64,000 bases of DNA from Anderseniella sp963787895 (GTDB lineage Bacteria; Pseudomonadota; Alphaproteobacteria; Rhizobiales; Aestuariivirgaceae): assembly GCA_963787895.1 (NCBI GenBank), contig CAWBEX010000001.1, forward strand, positions 564,364 through 628,363. The letters run 5' to 3'. Made by a program: the position numbers and the translations under genes. Positions within the stretch are counted from its first letter, which is position 1. Each line of letters begins with the position of its first letter. The notes under the pieces are model-generated. The model did no database searches. It had not been told where the DNA came from and saw only the letters and a program-made list of their open reading frames with translations. Below, one piece after another: positions 26,038 to 35,620 of the stretch.

Positions 26038-26916
26038 ATGTCAGGCCAGTTTCAACTCACCAGCAAATCCCTGCCCAGAACCGTTGCCGACAGGCTCAGC
26101 GACGCGCTGGACGCATGTCCCTGGCCTGAAGCCCTGTCTGTCAGCATGATAGAAACCGACGAAGCCCGTGATTTGTGGCGCGTTGAGGCAATCTATGCAG
26201 ACGACCCCGACACCAGCCTGCTGGAAGCCGCCGCGGTTCGGGCTGGCATCAAGGCACCGGGCCTGAGTATCGCACAGGTGCCAGACACCGATTGGGTCCG
26301 CCAAAGCCTGGAGGGGCTGGCCCCTGTCAGGGCTGGAAGGCTGGTCGTACATGGCCGCCATGACAGGCACGTGCGCAGCCCAGGCACGACAGCAATCGAG
26401 ATTGATGCCGGTCTGGCCTTCGGCACCGGCCATCACGACACGACCTTGGGCTGCCTGGAAGCAGCGCAGTCAGTGCTGCGCTATTTCAAACCGCTCAACT
26501 GTCTGGATGTAGGTTGCGGCACGGGCGTGCTGGCCATTGCTGCAGCCAAACTCGCTCGCATCCCGGTTTTGGCCAGCGACATTGACCCCGAGGCCGTCGC
26601 AGTTGCGCAAACCAATATTGAACTCAATGGCGTTGCCCCGCTCGTCAAATGCATGACAGCCACCGGCGTCCAGCACCGGGAAATTACTGCAGCAGCACCT
26701 TACGATTTGATTTTCGCCAACATACTCGCCCGGCCGCTGGTCTCGCTCGCCCCTGCCCTGACCCGCATTCTCAGCCGCCGCGGACGGCTGATCCTCGCAG
26801 GGCTGACAAACAATCAGGTTGCCATGGTACGTGCAGCTTATTCTGCACAGGGAGTGTTTATAGTGTCAGCCATGTCAAACAATGGCTGGGCTGTACTCAC
26901 GCTTGGCAGGCAATAA
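26038..26916 (+). CDS. prmA: Ribosomal protein L11 methyltransferase
   Basis: A 292-residue SAM-dependent enzyme that trimethylates lysines of ribosomal protein L11. The catalytic domain has DVGCGTGVLAIAAAKL (SAM loop, near 159), ASDIDPEAVAVAQTN and the NILARPL motif (NxLA/PxxL substrate site). The N-terminal about 110 residues form the L11-recognition domain. It ends at a bidirectional hairpin that serves the convergent DUF1127 gene. Confidence 0.95.
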   Translation: MSGQFQLTSKSLPRTVADRLSDALDACPWPEALSVSMIETDEARDLWRVEAIYADDPDTSLLEAAAVRAGIKAPGLSIAQVPDTDWVRQSLEGLAPVRAGRLVVHGRHDRHVRSPGTTAIEIDAGLAFGTGHHDTTLGCLEAAQSVLRYFKPLNCLDVGCGTGVLAIAAAKLARIPVLASDIDPEAVAVAQTNIELNGVAPLVKCMTATGVQHREITAAAPYDLIFANILARPLVSLAPALTRILSRRGRLILAGLTNNQVAMVRAAYSAQGVFIVSAMSNNGWAVLTLGRQ

Positions 26917-26945
26917 AAATGGGGGCGGCTTTTGGCCACCCCCAT
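26914..26945 (-). terminator. Rho-independent terminator of the DUF1127 gene
   Basis: On the minus strand ATGGGGG and CCCCCAT enclose GGCC/GGC inner pairs with an AAAA loop, followed by TTTTATT. It lies 34 bases after the DUF1127 stop and at the stop of prmA, so it may separate both transcripts. Confidence 0.8.
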
Positions 26946-26978
26946 TGCATTGTAACAGCATCTGTCTGCAGGCAGATA

Positions 26979-27188
26979 TTAGCGAGCCCAGATATGAGCG
27001 CGAATGTCTGCACGGGTCATGCCGATATCTTCCAGCATGCGATCGTCAAGCGCTTCAAGGCGGCGCTGTGCGGCACGGCGGCGGAAGTAATCCTTCATAC
27101 CGAACGTTACCTTTGACATTGCATTGACCAGGTCAAACTTGACACCATCGCGCATTTCAACAGCGCGTTCAGCAACAACAACTACCAT
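26979..27188 (-). CDS. DUF1127 (YjiS-like) small protein
   Basis: A 69-residue protein ending in the DUF1127 pattern: FRRRAAQRRLEALDDRMLEDIGMTRADI (seen here as an Arg-rich helix, then LDDRMLEDIGMTR). In alphaproteobacteria such small Arg-rich proteins affect RNA handling and phosphate/stress responses. The ATG 27188 has an AGGAGAAATAAA ribosome site. It is monocistronic, with its own terminator and a long AT-rich upstream region. Confidence 0.88.
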   Translation of the reverse strand: MVVVVAERAVEMRDGVKFDLVNAMSKVTFGMKDYFRRRAAQRRLEALDDRMLEDIGMTRADIRAHIWAR

Positions 27189-27644
27189 TTTATTTCTCCT
27201 AAGTTCCAATTTCCCGCAGCAGCGTTCAATCCACCATGAAGCTTGCTGTGAAAGGTTAGCGACACTCGGCTTTATTGCGCCGCACAAATCATGTGATGCA
27301 TATATGGTGAAACGCCCTTCACAGACCACTCACGAAATCAAAATTCAGCTATGCATTGCGTGCATGACCCGATAAACGGTTTGTTCATAACCATAAAAAT
27401 TTATAAATTTAGTATTTAATATCATATAGATAACAAGAATTCCATTCGGCACAATGACGCGCGTGCGCCATCTTCCCTGCCGCTGCCGTGAACAAACTGC
27501 GACATAATGTGCATTGCAACATAGCGGCGGCGGATTCCAGCCGCATTGCGGCCTCATATTTTGCATTGCACAATCGATTTGGGCGCCTCGGCCCAGATAG
27601 GGAATCAGATTGCCGTTTGTGGCAATTGGCATTAGGTTTGCTGC
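27189..27644. other. AT-rich intergenic region between divergent genes
   Basis: 456 bases between the DUF1127 gene and the aminopeptidase P gene. 27390-27440 is markedly AT-rich (TTTATAAATTTAG, ATATCATATAGATAAC) and could hold both promoters. I see no convincing gene, tRNA or terminator. The minus-strand frame at 27345-27791 runs into the aminopeptidase gene and has no coding signs. Confidence 0.5.
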
Positions 27645-29471
27645 ATGTTTCAAGACTTTACAGACAAGAACGAAGTGCACCTGACCGCAGGACGCATCCG
27701 TCAGCTGAGAGCCGGGTTTGCCGAATTGGGCATTGATGGCTTCATCGTGCCGCGCGGCGACGAATTCCAGGGAGAATACGTGCCTGTGCATGCTGAGCGC
27801 CTCAGGTGGCTGACCGGGTTTTCCGGCTCTGCAGGCATTGCCGTCATCCTCAAGAACACCGCCGCCATATTCGTTGACGGCCGATACACCCTGCAGGTGC
27901 GCGAACAGGTTGACTTGAACATTCTGACGCCTCTGGCATACCCAACAGAAGGCCCTGAAGCTTGGCTTTCAGCCAATCTTGCCCAAAAGTCCCGGCTGGG
28001 TTTTGATCCATGGCTGGTGACCATTGATGCTGCACGCAAACTTGCAAAGGCTTGCGGCGTGGCGGGTGCAGAGCTTGTGCCCTTACAGTCCAACCTTGTT
28101 GACAAAATCTGGACGGATCAGCCGCCAGCCCCATCCGGTAGCATTGCGTTGCAGCCACTGCAGTTTGCCGGTGTTCCCGTAGCTGAGAAATTGCGCGCCA
28201 TAGCAGATGGTCTGACCAAACGCGGCGCGGCGGCTTGCGTCCTGACCCAGACAGACGCGGTCGCCTGGGCATTCAACATACGCGGTCAGGACATACCCCA
28301 CACACCTGCAGTTCTGGCATTTGCCATCGTCAATGCTGATGCATCCGCCACGGTTTTTCTTGACCCGCAACGTGCACCGGAAGACGCACATGCAGCACTT
28401 TCGGCTGCCAACGTTGCACTGCTGCCGCCTCAGGCAATGACAGCGAGCCTTGAAGCGTTTGGCAAAGCCGGGGCAAAGGTTGAGCTTGACCCGCAATGGG
28501 CAGCTGCAGCGCTGCAACAGACGCTGACAGACGCCGGCGCGACCGTATTGCAGCACGAAAGCCCCTGTACGATTGCCCGCGCAATCAAGAACCATGCTGA
28601 ACTGGAAGGCGCGCGTGCAGCCCACCTGCGCGACGGAGTGCCAATGGCGCGGTTCCTGCGTTGGCTGTCGCAAGCTGCACCAACTGGGGAGCTGGACGAA
28701 ATACAGGCAGCCCGCAAACTGGAGGCTCTACGGTCTGATACCGGTGAACTTCGTGACATCTCATTCGACACTATCTCCGGCGCTGGCCCACACGCTGCGA
28801 TTCCGCATTACCGAGTGTCTGAAACCAGCAAACTGGCAATCAAAAGGGACCAGATCTACCTTGTCGACTCAGGCGCCCAGTACATAGACGGCACCACCGA
28901 CGTCACTCGCACGATCATTGCAGGCAAGGCTACCGCCGAAATGAAGGATCGCTTCACCCGCGTCCTCAAGGGCATGATAAACCTGACCAGAGTGCGCTTT
29001 CCCGAAGGAACCACTGGCGGACATCTGGACACGCTTGCCCGCATCGCCCTGTGGGAAGCTGGCCTGGACTTTGACCACGGCACCGGACATGGAGTGGGCA
29101 GCTATCTGTCGGTGCATGAAGGGCCACAGCGCTTTTCAAAGCTGGACAAAACAGTGTTGAAACCGGGCATGATCCTTTCCAATGAGCCGGGATACTACAA
29201 GGCCGGCGAATTTGGCATCCGCATTGAGAACCTGCTGATCGTACGCGAAGCCCAACAGATTGACGGCGGCGAACGGCCAATGCACTGGTTCGAGACACTT
29301 ACTTTTGCGCCTATAGACCGTAACCTCGTCGAGCCCTCGATCATGAGCGACGCCGAGCTGAACTGGCTGAACCACTATCACGCCGATGTTCTGCGCAAGG
29401 TTGGCCCAGGCCTGGACGACAAGGCCGATCTCGACTGGTTGAAGCTGGCCTGTGCCGAGATCAACCGATAA
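27645..29471 (+). CDS. Aminopeptidase P family (Xaa-Pro) metallopeptidase
   Basis: A 608-residue M24 peptidase of the long aminopeptidase P type, which removes N-terminal residues before proline. It has two N-terminal creatinase-like domains (GFIVPRGDEFQGEYVP, LTGFSGSAG) and a C-terminal catalytic domain with the metal ligands in DSGAQYIDGTTDVTRT, GTGHGVGSYLSVHE, NEPGYYKAGEFGIRIEN and the last Glu of the family. It is cytoplasmic. The last 11 bases overlap the end of convergent azlD. Confidence 0.93.
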   Translation: MFQDFTDKNEVHLTAGRIRQLRAGFAELGIDGFIVPRGDEFQGEYVPVHAERLRWLTGFSGSAGIAVILKNTAAIFVDGRYTLQVREQVDLNILTPLAYPTEGPEAWLSANLAQKSRLGFDPWLVTIDAARKLAKACGVAGAELVPLQSNLVDKIWTDQPPAPSGSIALQPLQFAGVPVAEKLRAIADGLTKRGAAACVLTQTDAVAWAFNIRGQDIPHTPAVLAFAIVNADASATVFLDPQRAPEDAHAALSAANVALLPPQAMTASLEAFGKAGAKVELDPQWAAAALQQTLTDAGATVLQHESPCTIARAIKNHAELEGARAAHLRDGVPMARFLRWLSQAAPTGELDEIQAARKLEALRSDTGELRDISFDTISGAGPHAAIPHYRVSETSKLAIKRDQIYLVDSGAQYIDGTTDVTRTIIAGKATAEMKDRFTRVLKGMINLTRVRFPEGTTGGHLDTLARIALWEAGLDFDHGTGHGVGSYLSVHEGPQRFSKLDKTVLKPGMILSNEPGYYKAGEFGIRIENLLIVREAQQIDGGERPMHWFETLTFAPIDRNLVEPSIMSDAELNWLNHYHADVLRKVGPGLDDKADLDWLKLACAEINR

Positions 29472-29763
29472 GCCCGCGCAACACAACAACACTGACAACG
29501 CCTATGACAACGGCCGCAAGCAAAGGCAGGCGGAACGCGGCCAGCAAGGTTACGCCAGCCGCAATGGTTTCTGCCGGACCGGTCGCCAGTACGGTTGGTG
29601 CAATGACCGCCATCAAAACCGCTGGCGGCAAGGCATCCATGGCAGAACGCGCGCGCCCTTGCACATTGGCCAGTTGCAGCAGCCACAACCCGGCTACCCG
29701 GGTGAGATAGGTGGCAACGGCCATGGCGATGATCGCCAATGCTGTATCGGCATCCAAACTCAT
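29461..29763 (-). CDS. azlD: AzlD-family branched-chain amino acid exporter subunit
   Basis: A 100-residue protein with four hydrophobic helices (AIIAMAVATYLTRVAGLWLL...LPPAVLMAVIAPTVLA). AzlD pairs with AzlC as a two-part exporter of branched-chain amino acids or similar hydrophobic solutes (BrnFE type). Its start overlaps the azlC stop by a few bases, so the subunits are coupled. Confidence 0.88.
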   Translation of the reverse strand: MSLDADTALAIIAMAVATYLTRVAGLWLLQLANVQGRARSAMDALPPAVLMAVIAPTVLATGPAETIAAGVTLLAAFRLPLLAAVVIGVVSVVVLRGLIG

Positions 29764-30476
29764 GACGGCATCACCCCGTCTGTTGCACCACTGTCCGCTT
29801 CAGCGTGCAGCAAGGCGGCCATGACAATGCCTGCCAGTGCCCCGGCCATGATGTACCAGGCACCATCGACATTAAGGTAGACGAGCGCCGAGACGACACC
29901 GCTGGCTGCCAGCACGAAGCCGGTGCGCCAATTGTTCCAGAACCCCGCCAGGATGCAGATGAACACTGCCGAGAATGCAAAATTGAAACCCCAGGCGGCA
30001 GGGTCACCAACAAGATTTCCCAGCAATGCACCAGCCAGGGACGCACTTGTCCAGGTCAGCCACATGGCAGTGCCAAGGCCGAAATAGTAGGCAGGCGTCA
30101 ACACACCCTTGCGGGCACGTTGCTCGGCAAATGCCCACCCTTCATCGGTTAGCAGGAACATGGCAGCATACCTTTGAGGCGCCGAGAACCCGCCCATGGC
30201 ACGCCCGATACTGGCGCCCATGAGCACATGACGAACATTCACAATCAAGGCTGTAATGGCCAACAGTCCTATGGGGGCAGGATCGCTCCACTGATCGATG
30301 GCAACAAACTGCAAGGCGCCAGCGAAAACCGTAGCGCTCATGAACCAGACCTCAAACGGCGACAGGCCCTTGGCCACTGCCAGCGTACCGTAGAGTAGTG
30401 CTATGGGCACAGCTGCCGCCAGCACGGGAAGAATGGCAAGCGCGCCTGCAGAAAAGTCTTGAAGTCTTGAACTCAT
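29760..30476 (-). CDS. azlC: AzlC-family branched-chain amino acid exporter subunit
   Basis: A 238-residue membrane protein, the large subunit of the AzlCD exporter. Typical AzlC features are FSATVFAGALQF-like SATVFAGALQFVAIDQW near 47, NVRHVLMGASIGR and LLTDEGWAFA. The usual substrate is branched-chain amino acids; other amino acids or amines cannot be excluded. It is the first gene of the pair. Confidence 0.9.
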   Translation of the reverse strand: MSSRLQDFSAGALAILPVLAAAVPIALLYGTLAVAKGLSPFEVWFMSATVFAGALQFVAIDQWSDPAPIGLLAITALIVNVRHVLMGASIGRAMGGFSAPQRYAAMFLLTDEGWAFAEQRARKGVLTPAYYFGLGTAMWLTWTSASLAGALLGNLVGDPAAWGFNFAFSAVFICILAGFWNNWRTGFVLAASGVVSALVYLNVDGAWYIMAGALAGIVMAALLHAEADSGATDGVMPS

Positions 30477-30527
30477 TCCGTGGCGCTATCGCATCCGGTG
30501 CCAAATGACAACAGCGCAAATGCGCCG

Positions 30528-31085
30528 TTACTCCGTTTCCGGTGGCTGATCTGATGGAGCCACGATGATCACCTCATTGGGGTCAACCGAACAGATGCCG
30601 CGCACGATACGCACACGGTGGCGAATAACACCCTTGAGCACCGCTCTCATTGCCTTGATTTTCGGCGGGTTGCTGCCATCTACCGGCCAGCGAGCAACAT
30701 GCGGCACGTCAATGATGACCCGACTGCGTTCTTTCGGTTTCCAGCCTTCAACCACCGTAGGCTTTTCGCCCAGAACGCACCGGCATCCGGCCGTCTTGCA
30801 GTCCAGATTTTTGTTGGCCGGAAACCGCCTTTGAACACCCTCTCGCCAGGCATTGATGTACATGGTGGCCATCAACTCCTGAGGAATTCCCTCGGTGTAC
30901 TTTGTGAAGTCCTCACCGTGCCATATCTGGGCATCTGTTGCTGTGGCAGGAAACTCAGGATCGTCTGACGCACCGGGCTTTATGTGCGGCTGCCCGTTGA
31001 ATTGAACGTATCCGGGCACCCTCTCTTCTTCCCAATCATGCTGCTCTACCAGACACAAGCCTTCGCACACGCTGTTCTCAGGCAT
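30528..31085 (-). CDS. Protein of unknown function with a Cys cluster
   Basis: A 185-residue soluble protein starting MPENSVCEGLCLVEQHDWEE at ATG 31085 with a strong ribosome site (GAGGAGGG), which fixes the start although the frame is open further upstream. It has cysteines at CEGLC, CKTAGCRC and one later, perhaps a metal site. DVPHVARWPVDGSNPPKIKA and a basic helix follow. No family recognised. It is monocistronic. Confidence 0.7.
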   Translation of the reverse strand: MPENSVCEGLCLVEQHDWEEERVPGYVQFNGQPHIKPGASDDPEFPATATDAQIWHGEDFTKYTEGIPQELMATMYINAWREGVQRRFPANKNLDCKTAGCRCVLGEKPTVVEGWKPKERSRVIIDVPHVARWPVDGSNPPKIKAMRAVLKGVIRHRVRIVRGICSVDPNEVIIVAPSDQPPETE

Positions 31086-31729
31086 ACCGCCCTCCTCTTC
31101 TGACAGCCAGACGCCTTGCAGACACCATGTGTGGCGAACGATGCGGCGTGCACTTGCAGCAAGCCTGAACAGTTCAGATATCCACACGTCCAGCTCGGAT
31201 AGCCTACGCGGGCAAAAAACATGACGCAACGTAATGCACGTTGCAAAACGCGGCCAAACGCAGACATCTCCCGGCAGGAAAACTGCCGCGAGCACTGTCA
31301 AACAGTTGGAAAACGGGCCACTCGATATCGCACCGTCTATATATGTAAGCAGGCGCTCCACCGAGCGGCCCGTGCACAGCATGTTTTTGCTTATCCGGAA
31401 GGCCCGGGGCCCTGAGCGGTTTTCGCCCCCGTGGCCGCAAGCTTGGCGCTCGCGGTGGTATCGGCAAAACCCGACCGTATCGCTACAGATCAGGCAGCCG
31501 CCACTGTCGCCAACCGTGGCGTCGGCACATTCCGGTTTCGCCCATCTCATCGTGAAGCTGGCGTTACTTCAGCTGCCAATGAGACCTGCTGCACCCTGAC
31601 CGGAGAACGGAAACGCATTTCCTGTCGCGCAGCTTGCCCCGAAAACCTGGTACCGAACCTCCGGGCTGCACGTTCCATTCCTTCCGCCAGATCAGGCAGA
31701 AAGGATATTACAACAAAATAGGAATAATG
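31086..31729. other. Intergenic region without a confident gene
   Basis: 644 bases between the unknown 185-residue gene and ligA. The minus frame is open through it by extension from 31085, and a plus-strand frame 31431-31721 (GTG start, MAASLALAVVSAKPDRIATD) has a weak signal-like start, but neither shows a ribosome site or a recognisable protein. It may hold a decayed gene. Confidence 0.4.
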
Positions 31730-33841
31730 TCAAGAACCAACTCGCACGAACCATTCGTCTTCAGTGATCGTCTCGACACCCAGTTCTTCGGCCTTCTTCA
31801 ACTTTGACCCGGCCCCGGGACCAGCGACCACAAGATCGGTTTTTTTGGACACCGAACCTGCCACCTTTGCGCCGAGGCGTTCTGCCATGGCCTTGGCTTC
31901 ATCCCGCGTCATGCGTTCCAGTGCGCCGGTAAAGACCACGGTCAAGCCCGACACCGGACTGTCGGAAGCAACCGCTTGCAGCTCTTCAATCTTCAGAATG
32001 CCTGCCAGTTCCTGCACCACGGTCAGGTTGTGCGGCTCTGCAAAGAACTCTGCAACCGCGCGCGCCACCACATCGCCAATGCCGTCAATGTTCACAAGAT
32101 CCGCATAGGCATCCGAGGCGTGGTCCTGTGCCGCCTGCATGGCAACCAGAAACGCAGCCACACCACCGTAGGACCGCGCCAGAACCCTTGCAGTGGTTTC
32201 ACCAACATGACGAATGCCGAGCGCGAAAATGAACCGGTCAAGACCGATTGTCCGGCGCTCCTCAATGGCGGCAAACAGCTTGTCGACGCTGGACTTGCCC
32301 CAACCTTCGCGACTGCGTAGCGGCTTCAGGTTGCCGGTTCTGGAATCTTCGTCCTTCAACCTGAAGATATCCACCGGTGACTTGATCAGCCCATCGTCAT
32401 GAAACTCCTGGATGACCTTGTCGCCCATGCCCTCGATGTCGAAGGCGTTGCGCGAAACGAAATGCTTCAACCGCTCGACCTGTTGCGCCGGGCATATCAA
32501 TCCACCCGTGCAGCGGCGCACCACATCCATCTTGCCGGTCTTTTCATTGATCTCGCGAACCGCATGCGACTTACACGCAGGGCATACTTTCGGAAATTCG
32601 TACGCCACCGCAGCCGCCCGGCGTTTGTCAGGCACATGACCCAGCACCTGCGGAATCACATCGCCGGCACGCTGCACGATCACCGTATCGCCCACCCGGA
32701 TATCCTTGCGGGCAATCTCGTCCTCGTTATGCAGTGTCGCATTGGACACGACGACGCCCCCAACGGTAACGGGCTTCAACCGTGCAACCGGTGTCAGTGC
32801 CCCGGTGCGCCCGACCTGGATGTCGATGCCTTCAAGGATCGTGGTTGCCTTCTCGGCGGCAAACTTGTGCGCAATGGCCCAGCGCGGCGAACGCGAAACG
32901 AAACCCAGCCGTTCCTGCCAGTCAAGCCGGTTCACCTTGTAGACCACCCCGTCAATGTCATAGCCAAGTGTCGCGCGCTGCTCCTCGATAGAACGGTAAT
33001 GGCCAAGCAATTCCTCGACCGAGGAGCACACCGTCGTCAGGGGATTGACCGGGAAACCCCAGCGGGCAAACGAATCCAGCACGCCACGCTGGGTGGTCGC
33101 TGGCAGCTGGTCCACCTGGCCCCAGGCATAGGCGAAAAATCGCAACGGCCGTTGCGCGGTGACGGACGGGTCAAGCTGGCGCAAGGAACCGGCCGCCGCA
33201 TTGCGCGGATTGGCGAAAACCTTCTGGCCGGCTTGAATCTGCTTTTCATTGAGAGCGGTAAAGTCCGTGTGAGACATGTAAATTTCGCCACGCACCTCGA
33301 ACACGGCCGGAAAGTCAGGCGCCTTCACCATGCGCGGAATATCGCGGATGGTTTCACAATTCCGGGTGACATTTTCCCCCTCCTGCCCATCACCACGGGT
33401 GGCCGCCTGCATCAGCTTGCCGTTCTCGTAGCGAAGCGAAATCGACAGGCCGTCGATCTTGGGTTCGGCAGTTATCTCAACCGGTTCATCATCTGCAAGT
33501 TTCAGGAAGCGGCGGATACGGGCAACGAATTCCGATACATCCTCGTCGGCAAACGCATTGCCCAGCGACAGCATGGGCACAGCATGGCGCACCTTGCTAA
33601 ACTTTTCAGATGGAGTAGCGCCAACACGTTTCGATGGCGAATCGGGCCTCACGAGGTCAGGAAACTCAGTCTCCAGCGCATCGTTTCGGAGTCGCAACGC
33701 ATCGTACTCGGCATCCGTGATGGCTGGGGCATCTTCGCGGTAATAGGCCTCATCGTGACGGGCAATTTCCTCCGCCAGCCATTCCAGCTCTGCTGCTGCC
33801 TCCTCACGCGTGAGGCCGGACCCTGGGTTGCCCTGAGCCAT
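31730..33841 (-). CDS. ligA: NAD-dependent DNA ligase
   Basis: A 703-residue ligase that seals nicks in replication and repair using NAD. Order: NAD-binding Ia region (YYREDAPAITDAEYD), adenylation domain with the active lysine in KIDG (128-131), OB fold, four-Cys zinc finger (CPACK...CTGGLICP), helix-hairpin-helix domain and a C-terminal BRCT domain (VVFTGALERMTRDEA...). It follows recN by 3 bases and is likely co-transcribed with it. Confidence 0.97.
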   Translation of the reverse strand: MAQGNPGSGLTREEAAAELEWLAEEIARHDEAYYREDAPAITDAEYDALRLRNDALETEFPDLVRPDSPSKRVGATPSEKFSKVRHAVPMLSLGNAFADEDVSEFVARIRRFLKLADDEPVEITAEPKIDGLSISLRYENGKLMQAATRGDGQEGENVTRNCETIRDIPRMVKAPDFPAVFEVRGEIYMSHTDFTALNEKQIQAGQKVFANPRNAAAGSLRQLDPSVTAQRPLRFFAYAWGQVDQLPATTQRGVLDSFARWGFPVNPLTTVCSSVEELLGHYRSIEEQRATLGYDIDGVVYKVNRLDWQERLGFVSRSPRWAIAHKFAAEKATTILEGIDIQVGRTGALTPVARLKPVTVGGVVVSNATLHNEDEIARKDIRVGDTVIVQRAGDVIPQVLGHVPDKRRAAAVAYEFPKVCPACKSHAVREINEKTGKMDVVRRCTGGLICPAQQVERLKHFVSRNAFDIEGMGDKVIQEFHDDGLIKSPVDIFRLKDEDSRTGNLKPLRSREGWGKSSVDKLFAAIEERRTIGLDRFIFALGIRHVGETTARVLARSYGGVAAFLVAMQAAQDHASDAYADLVNIDGIGDVVARAVAEFFAEPHNLTVVQELAGILKIEELQAVASDSPVSGLTVVFTGALERMTRDEAKAMAERLGAKVAGSVSKKTDLVVAGPGAGSKLKKAEELGVETITEDEWFVRVGS

Positions 33842-33844
33842 TGC

Positions 33845-35524
33845 CTACCCCGCAGCCTGCAACAGCCGGTCGGCCTGGGCACGCGCTTCGGACGTCACCT
33901 CGGCGCCTGACAGCATGCGGGCAATTTCCTCGCGCCGGCCATCGCCAGCAAGCGGCGTCACGCGGGTGATCATGCGCCGGCCTTGCGCGTCGCCCGCCTC
34001 CTCCATCTTGGAGATCAACAGGTGCGCATCTGCACGCGAGGCAACCTGTGGCGAATGGGTCACGGCGAGCACCTGCAAACCTTTCGACATGCGCGATAGC
34101 CTCTGGCCTATGGCATCGGCCACGGCCCCGCCCACCCCGGTATCGATTTCATCGAACACAAGCGTCGGCGCGGATGCCCGCGCGGCCAGTACCACCTTCA
34201 GCGCCAGCAGGAAGCGCGAAAGCTCACCGCCCGAAGCAGCCTTGACGATGGGCGCCAGCGGGGTGCCCGGATTGGCGGCAATGAGAAACTCCACCCGGTC
34301 TATACCCGACGCACCCGCGCGCGCCTCATCGGTCTCAACCCGTGTTTCGAAGCGCGCTTTCTCAAGCCGCAGCGGCCCAAGCTCGGTGAGGATTTCCTCG
34401 TCCAGCCGTAAAGCCGCCTTCATGCGAGCATCCGACAGTTTGCGCGCCACGCCATCATATGCAGCCTGCGCTTCATCGCGGGCCGTCTTCAGCTTGCCCA
34501 GCATCACCCCTCCATCATCGATGGACTGAAGGTCGGTTTCGAACTGCGCCATCAATGCAGCCAGATCATCAACCTGCACCTTGTGCTTGCGGGCAAGCGC
34601 GCGCAAGGCGAACAGGCGCTCTTCGGCCTTTTCAAGCTCGGCCGGATTGAGCACAAATTCACGCGCTGCCGCATCAAGCTGGTTCTGCGCTTCGTTCATT
34701 TCGATGACCGCACGCTCAAGCGCTGCACACAGCGGATCAAGCGCGCCCTGCGCTGCCTCGCGGCGGCGCTCCAGCTTGCGCAGTGCTGTGTTCAGCGATG
34801 CAATCGTGTCGTTGTTGTCGACAGCCTTCTGGGCTTCGTTGACGACTGAGGCAAACTCCTCGGCATTCATCATCAGCTGGCGCTTGTCGGCCAGCGCAGC
34901 TTCCTCGCCCGGTTGCGGCTCAAGCTCGTGCATTTCCTTCAACGCATGCTCAAGAAAGGCGCGCTCGGTCTCCGCCCGGTCCAGCCGCGCCTGATGCGCA
35001 TCATAGGCAGCGCGCGCGCCGCTGAGTGCCTGCCACGCCTGCTCCACCTCTCCGACATGACCACTCAGCTCTCCGTAAGCGTCCAGCGCAGTGCGATGAA
35101 ATGAAACGTCCATCAGCGCGCGGTCATCATGCTGGCCATGGATTTCGGCCAGCAGCCCGCCAAGCTGGCGCAACAGGTTGACGCTCGACGGCTGGTCATT
35201 GATGAACACCCGCGACTTGCCGTCAGCGCCCTGAATGCGGCGGATGACAATGCCATCGCCATCAGTGTCAATCTCGGCATCAGCCAGCAGCCCATAGGCC
35301 GCATGCCCCGCTGGCGGATGGAACATCGCGGTGACACTGCCCTTGTCACAGCCTGAACGCACCAGCGAGGCATCGCCGCGCGCACCAAGCGCAAGCCCCA
35401 GCGAGTCCAGCAGAATGGACTTGCCGGCTCCCGTCTCGCCGGTCAGCACTCCGAGCCCGGCCTCAAGGTTGAGGTCGAGTTTTTCGATCAGCACGATGTC
35501 GCGTATGGAAAGATGTGTCAGCAT
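33845..35524 (-). CDS. recN: DNA repair protein RecN
   Basis: A 559-residue SMC-like ATPase for double-strand break repair. Walker A GETGAGKSILLDSLGLALGA is near residue 30. A central coiled coil (about 150-370, rich in Glu, Ala and Arg) follows, and the C-terminal part has the ABC signature SGGELSRFLLALK and Walker B TLVFDEIDTGVGG. It is directly upstream of ligA, an order common in Rhizobiales after bamD. Confidence 0.96.
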   Translation of the reverse strand: MLTHLSIRDIVLIEKLDLNLEAGLGVLTGETGAGKSILLDSLGLALGARGDASLVRSGCDKGSVTAMFHPPAGHAAYGLLADAEIDTDGDGIVIRRIQGADGKSRVFINDQPSSVNLLRQLGGLLAEIHGQHDDRALMDVSFHRTALDAYGELSGHVGEVEQAWQALSGARAAYDAHQARLDRAETERAFLEHALKEMHELEPQPGEEAALADKRQLMMNAEEFASVVNEAQKAVDNNDTIASLNTALRKLERRREAAQGALDPLCAALERAVIEMNEAQNQLDAAAREFVLNPAELEKAEERLFALRALARKHKVQVDDLAALMAQFETDLQSIDDGGVMLGKLKTARDEAQAAYDGVARKLSDARMKAALRLDEEILTELGPLRLEKARFETRVETDEARAGASGIDRVEFLIAANPGTPLAPIVKAASGGELSRFLLALKVVLAARASAPTLVFDEIDTGVGGAVADAIGQRLSRMSKGLQVLAVTHSPQVASRADAHLLISKMEEAGDAQGRRMITRVTPLAGDGRREEIARMLSGAEVTSEARAQADRLLQAAG

Positions 35525-35620
35525 GGCTGTTCACTTTATACCCCCTGGGACCCGAATCGGGCGAGAGGTTTTGGCTGAAACGCCGCCTGTCCGAGATGAA
35601 CCACATGATCGCACGATAGT

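Noticed and set aside
27345..27791. A 148-codon minus-strand frame
   Set aside because: It overlaps the start of the aminopeptidase gene, has no ribosome site and a random-like composition.
32399..33910. A 503-codon open frame on the plus strand
   Set aside because: It lies wholly opposite ligA, whose frame has all family motifs; the plus-strand protein resembles nothing.
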